A model generated the notes under the pieces. That model saw nothing but the letters and a program-made list of their open reading frames with translations. It searched no databases and was not told where the DNA came from. DNA of 64,000 bases, taken from positions 930,001 to 994,000 of the forward strand of contig NZ_SOCA01000001.1 of the NCBI RefSeq assembly GCF_004364345.1, given 5' to 3'. Shown piece by piece: positions 42,334 through 51,240 of the stretch (the first letter of the stretch is position 1; every line of letters begins with the position of its first letter). The stretch is from Prosthecobacter fusiformis (GTDB lineage Bacteria; Verrucomicrobiota; Verrucomicrobiia; Verrucomicrobiales; Verrucomicrobiaceae). A program made the position numbers and the translations under genes.

Positions 42334-43092
42334 TTAAAAGGGCAGTTTGGAGGCTTGGATCGGGCGGCCCGGCTGCCGGTCCCAATAAGATGGATTGCCA
42401 GGGCGGAAAAAAGTCTTGGTCGTCCCATCTCGGTTATAGGCGGCAAAGGCCCGCGTCTTCGGGTCGAAGACCCGCAGTGTGCCATCGCTCTCATCCCATT
42501 TCATCCACACTTCCCCCGCCCGGCCACGCTGCAAATGCTGCCACGCCTGGGCCGCGTACTCATCGGGATTGCGGCTTTTGAAATCCGGACCATGCCTCTC
42601 AAAATGATCTCTCAGCGTTTCCATTCGCCCCCAGGTCACCTGTGTCGGGGGTGCACGCGGCTGGGCCATGGTCGCAGGCGCTTGCGGGGCAGGCTTCGGT
42701 CCAGGGGTAAAAACTTCCCGCATCTGCTCCAGCACAGATTTGCGCGCCGGGGCCTCTGCTTTTGGCGGCACCGCCACATCACCGCCCCCAGTGACCAGAA
42801 AACTGCCCGCATGCAGCCTCTGCCGCGCACTGCCCAGGCTATAGTGATAAGTGCTCCCCTGTTTTAAATCCTGGAGCACCACCTCATGCGCCGCTGTCAC
42901 CGGCCCTTCCGCCTTTTGGGTCAGTTGATCCGCCGTCGGCCCGTAGCTCACCCGTGTGCCACAGGCCACATCCGTCTTCCATTGTAAAGTTGCCGTCGTC
43001 CCCGTGACCGTCACCTTCGGCTCGCCTAACAACTCCACCCCATGGGCCAAAGAGCACATCCAAAGCAAAAGGAACAAGTAAAGCGGGCGCAT
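42334..43092 (-). CDS. secreted fibronectin-III-like protein
   Basis: A 252-residue exported protein with signal peptide MRPLYLFLLLWMCSLAHG. Residues 20-95 are a beta sandwich like the N-terminal domain of purple acid phosphatases (VTGTTATLQWKTDVACGTRVSYGPT, VVLQDLKQGSTYHYSLGSA), but no phosphatase domain follows. A Pro/Ala-rich linker (PGPKPAPQAPATMAQPRAPP) leads to a C-terminal region, LRDHFERHGPDFKSRNPDEYAAQAWQHLQRG, WDESDGTLRVFDPKTRAFAAYNRDGTTKTFFRP. The latter resembles colicin/polymorphic-toxin-type nuclease-like C-termini, a weak impression only. Probably co-transcribed with the small zinc ribbon. Confidence 0.72.
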   Translation of the reverse strand: MRPLYLFLLLWMCSLAHGVELLGEPKVTVTGTTATLQWKTDVACGTRVSYGPTADQLTQKAEGPVTAAHEVVLQDLKQGSTYHYSLGSARQRLHAGSFLVTGGGDVAVPPKAEAPARKSVLEQMREVFTPGPKPAPQAPATMAQPRAPPTQVTWGRMETLRDHFERHGPDFKSRNPDEYAAQAWQHLQRGRAGEVWMKWDESDGTLRVFDPKTRAFAAYNRDGTTKTFFRPGNPSYWDRQPGRPIQASKLPF

Positions 43093-43208
43093 GATCCCCA
43101 ATAAGACAGGCAACCCCGGTCAAGGCAAGAGCCGCCCTTGCCTCCCCTCCACTTCAGCGTTGTTTTCTGCCAAAGCCGGACCAGTGATTCTCCTCCACTC
43201 GTTTTCAC

Positions 43209-44000
43209 ATGCCCGCTGTCCAGCCCGTTCTCCGCGCCACCCGGCAACTATGGCAGGCTGCCTTGGACCTCCTGTATCCCCGCGTCTGCCAGGGCTGCGA
43301 AGCCCCCCTGCCCCCAGATGCCCCACGCCAGGGCATCCCTGCCTGGTTTTGCGGATCCTGCCGCGAGGAACTCGTCGAAGTCCAGGCCCCTTACTGCGCC
43401 GTCTGCGGGGAGCCCTACGATGGGGCCATAACCCAGGCCTTTGTTTGCAAAAACTGTGTCGGTCGCCGGATCGCCTTCGATTTCGCCGTCTCCGGTTACA
43501 AAGCCGAAGGCCCCCTTCGTGAGATGATCCTTCATTACAAATACCGTCGCGATCTCTCCCTCCGCGCCGGCTTGGCCGATATCCTCAGCACCGCGCTTAA
43601 TGACCCACGCCTCGCTTCCGAAGATCTCAGTCAATGGCTCCTAGTGCCCGTCCCTCTGCACTTCACACGCCAGTTCTGGCGTGGCTTTAATCAAAGCTGG
43701 GAGCTCTGCCGCAGCCTCTCCCGCCAGACCGGCATCCCCACCGCCCAGGTCCTGCAGCGGCAAATGAGGACCCGCCCCCAAGCCCGCCTGCATCGCAAAA
43801 AGCGTCTGCAAAATCTCAAACAAGCCTTTGCCCTCCTCCCTGACCGCCCCTGGCGGCGCTCCCCGGACCTCCGCGGGAGGCGTATCCTCCTTGTGGATGA
43901 CGTCCTTACCACCGGTGCGACTGCTCACGAATGCGCAAAAATCTTGAAGCTGAACGCCGGAGTAGAAAAAGTGGTGGTGATTACCGCAGCGCGTGGTTAG
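43209..44000 (+). CDS. comF: ComF-family phosphoribosyltransferase-like protein
   Basis: A 263-residue protein. N-terminal double zinc ribbon: YPRVCQGCEAPLP, FCGSCREEL, YCAVCGEPY, VCKNCVGRR. The phosphoribosyltransferase part has YKYRRDLSLRAGLADIL, LVPVPLHFTRQFWRGFNQSWELCRSL, LHRKKRLQNLKQAFAL, and the PRPP loop ILLVDDVLTTGATAHEC. ComF is needed for inward movement of single-stranded DNA in natural transformation; the relation to the fold's enzymatic role is unsettled. It precedes accD by 130 bases. The LHRKKR stretch has the usual R..R..N.KGAF pattern in a slightly altered form. Confidence 0.94.
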   Translation: MPAVQPVLRATRQLWQAALDLLYPRVCQGCEAPLPPDAPRQGIPAWFCGSCREELVEVQAPYCAVCGEPYDGAITQAFVCKNCVGRRIAFDFAVSGYKAEGPLREMILHYKYRRDLSLRAGLADILSTALNDPRLASEDLSQWLLVPVPLHFTRQFWRGFNQSWELCRSLSRQTGIPTAQVLQRQMRTRPQARLHRKKRLQNLKQAFALLPDRPWRRSPDLRGRRILLVDDVLTTGATAHECAKILKLNAGVEKVVVITAARG

Positions 44001-44040
44001 TATCTCCGTCACGTCCGGTCACCACCGGGCACCTGTTCAG

Positions 44041-44061
44041 GTTGCGGAGCGTTTCCGCAAC
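44041..44061. repeat. hairpin GTTGCGGA-GCGTT-TCCGCAAC between comF and accD
   Basis: A perfect 8-bp stem with a 5-base loop, 40 bases after comF and 70 before accD. No T-run follows. It could be part of the accD leader or a weak terminator of comF. GTCACCACCGG and GTTACCACCGG flank it on both sides. Confidence 0.5.
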
Positions 44062-44130
44062 TGCTCCCGCGGTAGCCATCTGGGGGGGAATAAGTGTCCT
44101 GTTACCACCGGCTGACCGACACATCACATC

Positions 44131-44973
44131 ATGGGATTTTTCAAAAAGCGCACCGTCAATGAATTGGGAGAAAAGAAACAGGACATGCCTGAAGGCCTGT
44201 GGACCAAGTGTCCATCCTGTAGCGAAAGCCTCTTTGAGCAGACCCTCGCCCGCAACCTCCGCGTCTGCATCAACTGTGGTTACCACTTCACCATCAGCAG
44301 CGATGAGCGCATCGCCAGCCTTGTGGATGAAGGCAGCTTCCAGGAAATGGACCAGAACCTCGATTCCGTGGATGCCCTCGGTTTCAAAGGTTATGTGGAC
44401 AAAGTAAAAGCCTACCAGACCAAGACGGGCCTCAAGGAAGCCGTCGTCACGGGCCGCGCCACCATTGAGGGCGTCCCCGTCCTCATTGCTGTCATGGATT
44501 TCCGCTTCCTCGGTGCCAGCATGGGCAGCGTCGTCGGTGAAAAAATCACCCGCGCCATTGAGGCCGCCACGGCTGAAGGAAAAGCCGTCATCGTTTTCTC
44601 CGCCTCCGGGGGTGCACGCATGCACGAAGGCATCCTCAGCCTCATGCAGATGGCCAAGACCAGCGGTGCCCTCGCCCGCCATGCCGAAGCACGTCTGCCT
44701 TACTTCTCCGTCCTCACCCACCCCACCACCGGCGGCGTCACCGCCAGCTTCGCCACCTTGGGGGATATCATCATTGCCGAGCCTAAATGCATGATCGGTT
44801 TCGCCGGCCCCCGTGTGGTCAAAGAAACCACCCACGCAGATCTGCCTCCAGGTTTCCAGACCGCTGAGTTCATGAAGCTGCACGGCCTCGTGGACATGAT
44901 CGTGGAGCGCAAAGACATGCGCTCGACGATTTCCAATCTGCTCAAATACGTCAGCACTGCCAAGGCAGCCTGA
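44131..44973 (+). CDS. accD: acetyl-CoA carboxylase carboxyltransferase subunit beta
   Basis: A 280-residue AccD, which with AccA moves the carboxyl group from biotin to acetyl-CoA to make malonyl-CoA for fatty-acid synthesis. The four-cysteine zinc ribbon is at CPSCSESLFEQTLARNLRVCINCGYHF (about 28-51). The crotonase fold carries LIAVMDFRFLGASMGSVVGEKI, VIVFSASGGARMHEGILSLMQMAK, LTHPTTGGVTASFATLGDI and IGFAGPRVVKETTHADLPPGFQTAEF. Full length; AccA is not in the window. Confidence 0.97.
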   Translation: MGFFKKRTVNELGEKKQDMPEGLWTKCPSCSESLFEQTLARNLRVCINCGYHFTISSDERIASLVDEGSFQEMDQNLDSVDALGFKGYVDKVKAYQTKTGLKEAVVTGRATIEGVPVLIAVMDFRFLGASMGSVVGEKITRAIEAATAEGKAVIVFSASGGARMHEGILSLMQMAKTSGALARHAEARLPYFSVLTHPTTGGVTASFATLGDIIIAEPKCMIGFAGPRVVKETTHADLPPGFQTAEFMKLHGLVDMIVERKDMRSTISNLLKYVSTAKAA

Positions 44974-45132
44974 GGCACAGACGCACCTCATTCTTTGCCC
45001 GGTGATGCGCCATATCCTGGCGGGTTTCATGCTGTACATCGGCCACGCTCGCAGGCCCCGGAAAGCGTCTTGAATAAAACCTAACCGGAAACAGTTTAAA
45101 CACGGTCTCCGTATTCCCTTCTCATGTTCCAG

Positions 45133-46131
45133 ATGAAACGTCCCCTGCTCCTCGTCGCCCTGCTCGGTATCCTGGCACCCGCACATGCTGAGGTCGAAGT
45201 GGACATCGATGCCTTTGGCCAGAGCCTCGGTGGCTGGCTCGCCCGCAAAGGCAAGGCCGCTGAATACGAACTCTCGGAGGCCGGTTACCGCACCTATCAG
45301 CCCGAGGTCTCCCCCTCCCCGGATGGCGGCATCTTCGTCTCCGTCCGCATTGACCACCGCCGCGGCTTCTTCGCCTCGGATGACCACGCCAGCCTGGAAC
45401 TTAGCTTCGCACCCGATGGCGATCTCGTCTCCGCCCAGAGCAGCCTCGCACTACAGGGCCGCACCATCAGCAGCGAGCTCATTAAAGGCGGCGCCTCCGC
45501 TTCCACCTCCGTCGCCGCCCCGCAGATCGAGCGCGCCGTCAAAGTCGGTACCGACCTCGTCGCCGACCTCTCCTCCAAACTGCTCCGCGAAAAAATCGTC
45601 GAGCCCGGCCGCGTCTCCTTCCCCGCCGCCATCCGGCATAACTACAATCTTCTCTACAAGGCCGTGAAGATGAAAAAGGCCGAGACACCCGCCACGCCTG
45701 GCACTGCCTCCACCCCGCAAGCCCCTGCCGATACCGCCCCACCGGCCACTCCCCCCGCTTCCACTCCTGCTGAAAAGCCTCCTGGCCCCTCAGCCGCCAC
45801 ACCACCTCCCACGGCCCCCGCTCCATCGGCTCCCGGCGCACCCGCTCAGCCAGCCGCCCCCACCCCATCGGCTCCCGCCCCAGCGCCCACCACACCAGCC
45901 CCGCCTTCCACCTCAGCCCCCGCAGGCAACACCCAGGCCTCCCTCACCACCGCTGGTAAAAAATCCATCCCCCTCCCCGAGATCCGGGCCTACAATCCCA
46001 GCGGCGTTCCCAGCACCCCACTGCCAGCGCAAAAAAGCAGCGAAAAGCCCAAAGAAAAATCTCTCCTCATGGAGCACGGGGACGAAGTCCTCAAACTCGC
46101 CCGCGACGTCGTAAAGACCTCCGTGCAGTAA
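45133..46131 (+). CDS. secreted proline-rich protein
   Basis: A 332-residue protein with signal peptide MKRPLLLVALLGILAPAHA; the ATG at 45124 is an alternative start. Residues 20-180 form a globular part (VDIDAFGQSLGGWLARKGKAAEYELSEAGYRTYQPEVSPSPDGGIFVSVRIDH). Then comes a stretch of about 90 residues, mostly Pro, Ala, Thr and Ser. The C-terminal segment has KKSIPLPEIRAYNPSGVP and KSLLMEHGDEVLKLARDVVKTSVQ. The proline tract probably spans the periplasm or cell wall space. I do not recognise the family. Confidence 0.75.
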   Translation: MKRPLLLVALLGILAPAHAEVEVDIDAFGQSLGGWLARKGKAAEYELSEAGYRTYQPEVSPSPDGGIFVSVRIDHRRGFFASDDHASLELSFAPDGDLVSAQSSLALQGRTISSELIKGGASASTSVAAPQIERAVKVGTDLVADLSSKLLREKIVEPGRVSFPAAIRHNYNLLYKAVKMKKAETPATPGTASTPQAPADTAPPATPPASTPAEKPPGPSAATPPPTAPAPSAPGAPAQPAAPTPSAPAPAPTTPAPPSTSAPAGNTQASLTTAGKKSIPLPEIRAYNPSGVPSTPLPAQKSSEKPKEKSLLMEHGDEVLKLARDVVKTSVQ

Positions 46132-46319
46132 TCCCAAAAGGAGACATCGGATAAAATTGAGCGCTAGCGAGCCAGCCTCATCCAAAATACTCCAGAGCTT
46201 TAGCTCGCCAAAATGCCGCCTCGAATCTGGCTCGCTTTCCGCCAGCTTCGCATGCCAGGCTGGCGCATTCCCCCCTCCTAAATTGCCCGCTGGGCACGCC
46301 ACTCACGCGTCCCCAGGAA
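46132..46319. other. intergenic region between convergent genes
   Basis: 188 bases with GC-rich hairpin potential, notably CGCCAGC (46240-46246) with GCTGGCG (46259-46265). Words like GCTAGCGAGCCAG, GGCTCGC and AGCTCGCC recur. It probably holds the two terminators of the facing genes. No gene seen. Confidence 0.5.
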
Positions 46320-47585
46320 TCACTCCGGCAGTTCCTGCCCCTTCGTCTCCGGCAGGAAGACCAGCACCAGCAGCCCCGCCAAAAAGAGACCTCCCATCAT
46401 CGCCACCGCATTCGGCAGGGACGTCAGCGTCTTCACATAGCCAGAAAGGATCAGCATCGGTGCTGCTATCAGACGCCCTGCATTGAAACAAAAGCTGGAA
46501 CCCGTGGAACGCAGATGATTCGGAAACAGCTCAGGGAAATAAATCGCATACCCCGCGTGGATGCTCAACGTCACAAAGCCGAGCAAAGGCAGCATCACCA
46601 GCATCTGCCCATAGCTCTGCGGCACATAGCACACCGCCAGCACCATCAGGAAACTGAGCACATGCATCAGCGCAAAGGTCCGCTTTCGTCCCAGTCGCGC
46701 ACACATCGGGCCAAAGCTGAGCTGCCCCAACCCAGCCCCCAGCACCTGGATGATGCCATAGGCAAACTTGGCCTCCTTCTCCGCATCAGTACTCGCATAA
46801 TTCAAGCTCAGCAGCAGCTCCCGCGTCAGGTCCTGCGACGCCACGCAGACTCCCCAAAAAGTGCCCAGCCCCACCGCCGCCAGCAGCATCCCCAGCAGCG
46901 CCCGCACACGCCACCGCGCATCCCCAAAAAGATCCGCATAGCTACCCATGCGTTTGCCGCTGGACCTCGCCTCCTGCCATTTTTCGGGTTCCTTCACTGA
47001 GCTCCTCACCCACAGCGTCAGCAGCGCAGGCAGGATGCCGATGAGGTAGGCCAGACGCCATTCATTCTCCACCCCGATGGAGGTCAGCGTCGCTAGCCAC
47101 GTACCGAGCACCCCCGTCGCATGAAAGATGCCTCCCGCATGCGTGCGCGCATGTTTGGGGAAAATTTCAGCCACCAGCGCCGCCGCCACCGCCCACTCCC
47201 CCCCCACACCCATCGCCACCAAAAACCGCAAGACGCCCACATGCCAGAGTTCCGTCGCAAAGTAAGTTAGGCCTGAGAAGATGGAGTAAAACAGGATCGT
47301 CATCACCATCACCGGTTTCCTCCCGATCTTATCCCCCAGCGACCCGAACAGCAGCCCTCCAAACGTCCCTCCCGCCAGGAAGATCCCCAAAAAAATATCC
47401 CCCCATTGCTTCGCCTCTGCATCCCCCGGCCCCACCCCCAGCAGTTCTGAAAGCATCGCCCCCCGTGTCAGGTTAAAAAGCTGCCCCTCAAACGCATCAA
47501 ACACCCACCCCAGCGAGGCCACCACAAGGACAAGCCACTGATACCGGGTGACACCCGTGTACCATTTGGAGGGAGAAGAAGTCAT
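46320..47585 (-). CDS. MFS transporter
   Basis: A 421-residue major facilitator with 12 predicted spans. The N-terminal half has YQWLVLVVASLGWVFDAFEGQLFNL and the intracellular loop motif GSLGDKIGRKPVMV. The AMGVGGEWAVAAALVAEIFPKHARTHAGG block is typical of the aromatic-acid:H+ symporter/sugar-phosphate-like branch (sialate, shikimate, 4-hydroxybenzoate transporters). A central cytoplasmic loop follows (SVKEPEKWQEARSSGKRMGS). The substrate is unknown, but the gene begins a block of catabolic genes on the minus strand with an oxidoreductase and a monooxygenase. Confidence 0.92.
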   Translation of the reverse strand: MTSSPSKWYTGVTRYQWLVLVVASLGWVFDAFEGQLFNLTRGAMLSELLGVGPGDAEAKQWGDIFLGIFLAGGTFGGLLFGSLGDKIGRKPVMVMTILFYSIFSGLTYFATELWHVGVLRFLVAMGVGGEWAVAAALVAEIFPKHARTHAGGIFHATGVLGTWLATLTSIGVENEWRLAYLIGILPALLTLWVRSSVKEPEKWQEARSSGKRMGSYADLFGDARWRVRALLGMLLAAVGLGTFWGVCVASQDLTRELLLSLNYASTDAEKEAKFAYGIIQVLGAGLGQLSFGPMCARLGRKRTFALMHVLSFLMVLAVCYVPQSYGQMLVMLPLLGFVTLSIHAGYAIYFPELFPNHLRSTGSSFCFNAGRLIAAPMLILSGYVKTLTSLPNAVAMMGGLFLAGLLVLVFLPETKGQELPE

Positions 47586-47630
47586 GGGGAAATGTTTTGA
47601 CGAGAGTTTAACAGATAAATTCTTTCTACC

Positions 47631-48677
47631 TCAAAACTTCAGCATCTCCCCCACCGGCAGCGGCTTCCCCTGCCGGATGGATTCCTCCGCCACCAGACAC
47701 AGACCGGCGGACCATAGCCCATCCATCCCGCTGGCAACCGGTGGCTTGCCCGTGCGGACCATCTCCACGCATTGGGCGATTTCCTCGCGCAGTTCAAAAA
47801 CTTCACCACTGTGCTTTTCCAGCTTCACTTCCTCCAGGTTTTCACCATCAAAGACCTTCAGAAAGTAACTCGGCTCCAGTGTCCGGTCCAGCGCACCGCT
47901 CCAGCCTGCCCAGAGCGCCCCTTTCGTACCGCTCACCTTCACTGTCTGGTGATGTTCAAAAGCCGCCAGTGTCTGCGATACCACCGCATAGCTGCCATTG
48001 GCATATTTAAACATCGCGCTGAAGTTGTCGAACAACCCTGGCCGCTCAGCATCCCGCGAGTTTCCATACGCATAAAGTTCCACCGGATCGCCACTGCCTT
48101 CCAGATACCAGCGCGCGAGGTCGAAGAAATGGATCGGCTCCTCCAGCACCCAGCTCCCTACCCGGTGCGGGTCATACCGCCAGCCGCTGGCCCCCAGGCG
48201 GTAGGGCTTGCGCAGCAATTCCACCAGCACGTATTGCGGCTCCCCTATCCTCCCGCTATCGATGATCTTTTTGATCTCTCCCCATTGCGAGGACAGGCGA
48301 AGCTCATGCCCCACCGCCAGTTGCACCCCATGCTCCTTGGCCGCCGCAACGATCGCTTTACAATCCTCCAGCGTGATGGCCATCGGCTTCTCCAGCAACA
48401 CATGCTTGCCCCTCGTCATCGCTGCCACAGCCATCTCCCGATGCGTATGGCTCGGCGTCACGATGTCCAGAATATCAAACTCCGCCTGCGCGATCATCTC
48501 CGCCGCATCCGCAAAGATCTGCACGCCTGGATACAAAGCCTCGGCTTCAGCTCGTGAGGCATCTGATGGAGCCGCGATGGCCACCAGGTGCGCATCCACA
48601 TTTCCGGCGATGGACTGGGCATGCAATTTCCCCCAGGCACCAAAACCTGCGAGGGCAAAACGGACGGGAACAGACAT
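47631..48677 (-). CDS. Gfo/Idh/MocA-family oxidoreductase
   Basis: A 348-residue NAD(P)-dependent sugar or inositol dehydrogenase. N-terminal Rossmann fold, RFALAGFGAWGKLHAQSIAGN. EKP motif in GKHVLLEKPMAITLEDC near residue 90 with the catalytic lysine. C-terminal alpha/beta half includes HELRLSSQWGEIKKIIDSGRIGEPQYVLVELLRKPYR and DPHRVGSWVLEEPIHFFDLARW. Likely oxidises or isomerises a sugar brought in by the neighbouring transporter. It starts 76 bases downstream of the flavin monooxygenase gene and is read with the MFS gene (45-base gap). Confidence 0.93.
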   Translation of the reverse strand: MSVPVRFALAGFGAWGKLHAQSIAGNVDAHLVAIAAPSDASRAEAEALYPGVQIFADAAEMIAQAEFDILDIVTPSHTHREMAVAAMTRGKHVLLEKPMAITLEDCKAIVAAAKEHGVQLAVGHELRLSSQWGEIKKIIDSGRIGEPQYVLVELLRKPYRLGASGWRYDPHRVGSWVLEEPIHFFDLARWYLEGSGDPVELYAYGNSRDAERPGLFDNFSAMFKYANGSYAVVSQTLAAFEHHQTVKVSGTKGALWAGWSGALDRTLEPSYFLKVFDGENLEEVKLEKHSGEVFELREEIAQCVEMVRTGKPPVASGMDGLWSAGLCLVAEESIRQGKPLPVGEMLKF

Positions 48678-48753
48678 ACAAAAGAGAGGAACAGGCTTCA
48701 GCCAGGGTGGGAAAAGTGAAGTTCAATACGTGCACGGGAGCATCCTGCCATCA

Positions 48754-49905
48754 TCACCATACACCCGTGGTCAAAGGCGTCACCGGGTCAGCAACAAGCC
48801 TCCCCTGCACTTCGTTCAAACGGCAGGTCGGCAGGCGCGGCAGCACATATTTGGCGAAGAGGTCGCATTCATCCAGATGCGGATAGCCACTCAAGATGAA
48901 TGAGCGCATCCCCATGTCCATGTACCGGTTCAGCTTGGCCAGCACTTGGTCAGGATCCCCTACGATGGCGCTGCCGCAGCCGCTGCGTGCCAGGCCGATC
49001 CCTGACCACACGTGGTCTTCGATAAACAGGTCCTTGCTCTGCGCCCGCAGTTCATCCTGGCGCAGCACACCGGCGCTGTGACTGTCCATGGACCGGTTCC
49101 GCATCTCCTGCCCTTTTTCCAGATCCAACCGGGAGATAAGTTTGTTAGCCGCAGCTTTGGCATCCGCCTCCGTCTCTCTCACGATCACATGGATGCGCAG
49201 GCCGAAATCAATTTTGCGGCCATAGCCCGCCGCTTTTTCAGACATTCCACGCATCGTTTCCATCAGGCGCTCTTCCGTTTCCGGCCACATTAAAAACACA
49301 TCGCAATGCTTCGCACACAGGTCCTGTGCCAGGGGGGATATGCCACCAAAGTAGAGCAAAGGCCCGCCATTTTGTTGATATGGTTTCGCGGGATCACAGG
49401 TAGGCAGGCTGAAATTGTAATGCTCCCCCTTCCACTCCAGAGGGCCATCCGTCGTCCACAATTGACGCAGGATCTGGATGATCTCACTACTGCGGCCATA
49501 CCGCACTGCATTGCTCTCTTTCAGGCCGGGCATGTCAGAAGAGATGATATTGATGCACAGCCGCCCTTTGGAAAGATGGTCCACCGTCGCAATCGCCCGC
49601 GCCAGCATCGGTGGCCACACCTCCCCCATTCGTAGCGCCACCAGTTGGTTGATGCGTTGGGTTTGAGGAGCCACCGCTGCCGCAAAGCTCAGCGCATCCT
49701 GCCCGGCGATCCAGCCTGAAGGCAGCAATATGTTTTGAAACCCCAGATCATCCGCTTTTTGGATAATGCTTCGGCAATGCTCATAGCTGCTGCGCCGACT
49801 TCCATCCTGAATCCCCAGATACTCACAGTCATCCCCACACAGAGCTGAAAACCAGGCGATTTCCGCACGGCGTTCAGGAGTGCGCAATGAGATGGGCGGG
49901 AACAT
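48754..49905 (-). CDS. LLM-class flavin-dependent monooxygenase (SsuD-like)
   Basis: A 383-residue bacterial luciferase-like enzyme using FMNH2 and oxygen. Close to alkanesulfonate monooxygenases: YEHCRSIIQKADDLGFQNILLPSGW, MLARAIATVDHLSKGRLCINIISSD, ESNAVRYGRSSEIIQILRQLW, GPLEWKGEHYNF, LLYFGGISPLAQDLCAKHCDVFLMWPET, IVGDPDQVLAKLNRYMDMGMRSFILSGYPH. An SsuD-type role, releasing sulfite from an organosulfonate, is plausible next to a sulfatase but not proven. It needs a separate flavin reductase, not seen here. It diverges from the ROK regulator gene. Confidence 0.92.
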   Translation of the reverse strand: MFPPISLRTPERRAEIAWFSALCGDDCEYLGIQDGSRRSSYEHCRSIIQKADDLGFQNILLPSGWIAGQDALSFAAAVAPQTQRINQLVALRMGEVWPPMLARAIATVDHLSKGRLCINIISSDMPGLKESNAVRYGRSSEIIQILRQLWTTDGPLEWKGEHYNFSLPTCDPAKPYQQNGGPLLYFGGISPLAQDLCAKHCDVFLMWPETEERLMETMRGMSEKAAGYGRKIDFGLRIHVIVRETEADAKAAANKLISRLDLEKGQEMRNRSMDSHSAGVLRQDELRAQSKDLFIEDHVWSGIGLARSGCGSAIVGDPDQVLAKLNRYMDMGMRSFILSGYPHLDECDLFAKYVLPRLPTCRLNEVQGRLVADPVTPLTTGVW

Positions 49906-50063
49906 TGAGATCAGTAAAGATGAGGATATAGGGAGATTCGTCCAAAATAGGGTGAATCCTAGCGATGGCCAATTTATGCAGTATCGAATTATGTAAAATC
50001 CAATTTAATCCATGCAAAATTATTTTCGCACTCCTGAGAAACGCCCCCCATATTCCCTTCGAA

Positions 50064-51209
50064 ATGCGCACCAAGCCTGCTGATCAGACCGTACTCCTTG
50101 CCTCCATCCTTCTGCAACTCAGAGGACAGCAGGCGACATCCCGCAGCAGCCTCGCTAAGGTCACCAATCTCTCGCCTTCCACGGTCGGCATCTACGTGGA
50201 TCACCTCCTTTCACTCGGATATGTCAATGAATCAGGCCTTGAGCAAGGAGCCATGGGCCGCCCCCAGCGAAAGCTCACCCTGAATCCTGACATCGGCTGG
50301 TTCGTCGGCGTGGAGTTCAATGCTGAGCGTGTGCAGGCTGTCAGAGTGGACTTCGCCGGTAATCTTATTTCATCCATTGTTAGGCCACTCCCACCGGGCG
50401 TCACCACCTCCGTCGTGCTGGAGGAGATACGTCAGTCCATCCATGCACTGGCCCGCGTGGCTCCAGGCAACCTGATGTCCATAGGCGTCGGCGTTCCCGG
50501 TCTCGTCAATGCCGCTTCAGGCATGGCCATGCACTATTCATTCATCCCGGACTGGCGTGATGTGCCCATGGTTCAGACCCTCAAAAAAGAATTCCCCGTC
50601 ACGGTGACCATGGAAAACAATCTTCGCGCCATTGCCTTGGCGGAACGCTGGTTCGGCGGCGGCCGTCATCTCGATGATTATGTCATCCTGGGTCCGCGCC
50701 GGGGATTCGGCGTCGCCATCATGAAAAATGGCCAGCTTGTCCGGGGCGGTCATCAGGCTGCCGGTGAAATTGGACGTTGGCCCTGGCCCCTTGATGGCAC
50801 TGGGGGGGAAGTCCATGATGAACTTACAGCCTCTGCCGTCTGGCAAAAACTCGCCGGTGCCCCTCAGGATGCCACCTTGCCAGCCGACCTCCGTTCCGCC
50901 CTTCATGCCTATGCCGACGAAGCTGGCGTTGTCTGGCAGCAGATCATTACCGATTACGCACGCGTCATCGGCATCCTTCATCTCCTGCTGGATGCCAAAA
51001 CCTATTTCCTCCACGGCCCACTCACCGCTTTAGGAAATCGTTTCTGCCAAGAGATTACAGAACGCAGCATCCAGCTAATGCCGGCGTTACGCTCCATGCC
51101 TCCAGAGATTGTCCCTTCGGACTTAGGGGATGAAGCCGGTGCACTCGGTGCCGCCAGCCTCGCCATGGAGGCATGGGTCCCGGATCTCAACGGCACAAAA
51201 GTCGGTTGA
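50064..51209 (+). CDS. ROK-family transcriptional regulator
   Basis: A 381-residue regulator; the start at 50064 (MRTKPADQTVLLASILLQLR) was chosen because the 100 bases before it are AT-rich promoter sequence. The winged helix is TSRSSLAKVTNLSPSTVGIYVDHLLSLGYVNESG. The ROK domain includes VGVEFNAERVQAVRVDFAGN, IGVGVPGLVN, and VTMENNLRAIALAERWFGGG. The ATPase-like GAALGA region is weakened, and the usual CGCxGCxE zinc loop of ROK repressors is replaced (QAAGEIGRWPWPLDG). So it is probably a sugar-sensing repressor of NagC/XylR type that has lost the zinc site. Likely controls the divergent monooxygenase-dehydrogenase-transporter genes. Confidence 0.9.
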   Translation: MRTKPADQTVLLASILLQLRGQQATSRSSLAKVTNLSPSTVGIYVDHLLSLGYVNESGLEQGAMGRPQRKLTLNPDIGWFVGVEFNAERVQAVRVDFAGNLISSIVRPLPPGVTTSVVLEEIRQSIHALARVAPGNLMSIGVGVPGLVNAASGMAMHYSFIPDWRDVPMVQTLKKEFPVTVTMENNLRAIALAERWFGGGRHLDDYVILGPRRGFGVAIMKNGQLVRGGHQAAGEIGRWPWPLDGTGGEVHDELTASAVWQKLAGAPQDATLPADLRSALHAYADEAGVVWQQIITDYARVIGILHLLLDAKTYFLHGPLTALGNRFCQEITERSIQLMPALRSMPPEIVPSDLGDEAGALGAASLAMEAWVPDLNGTKVG

Positions 51210-51240
51210 GCCTTTGCACCAAGCACTCCTCAGTGCCCCA

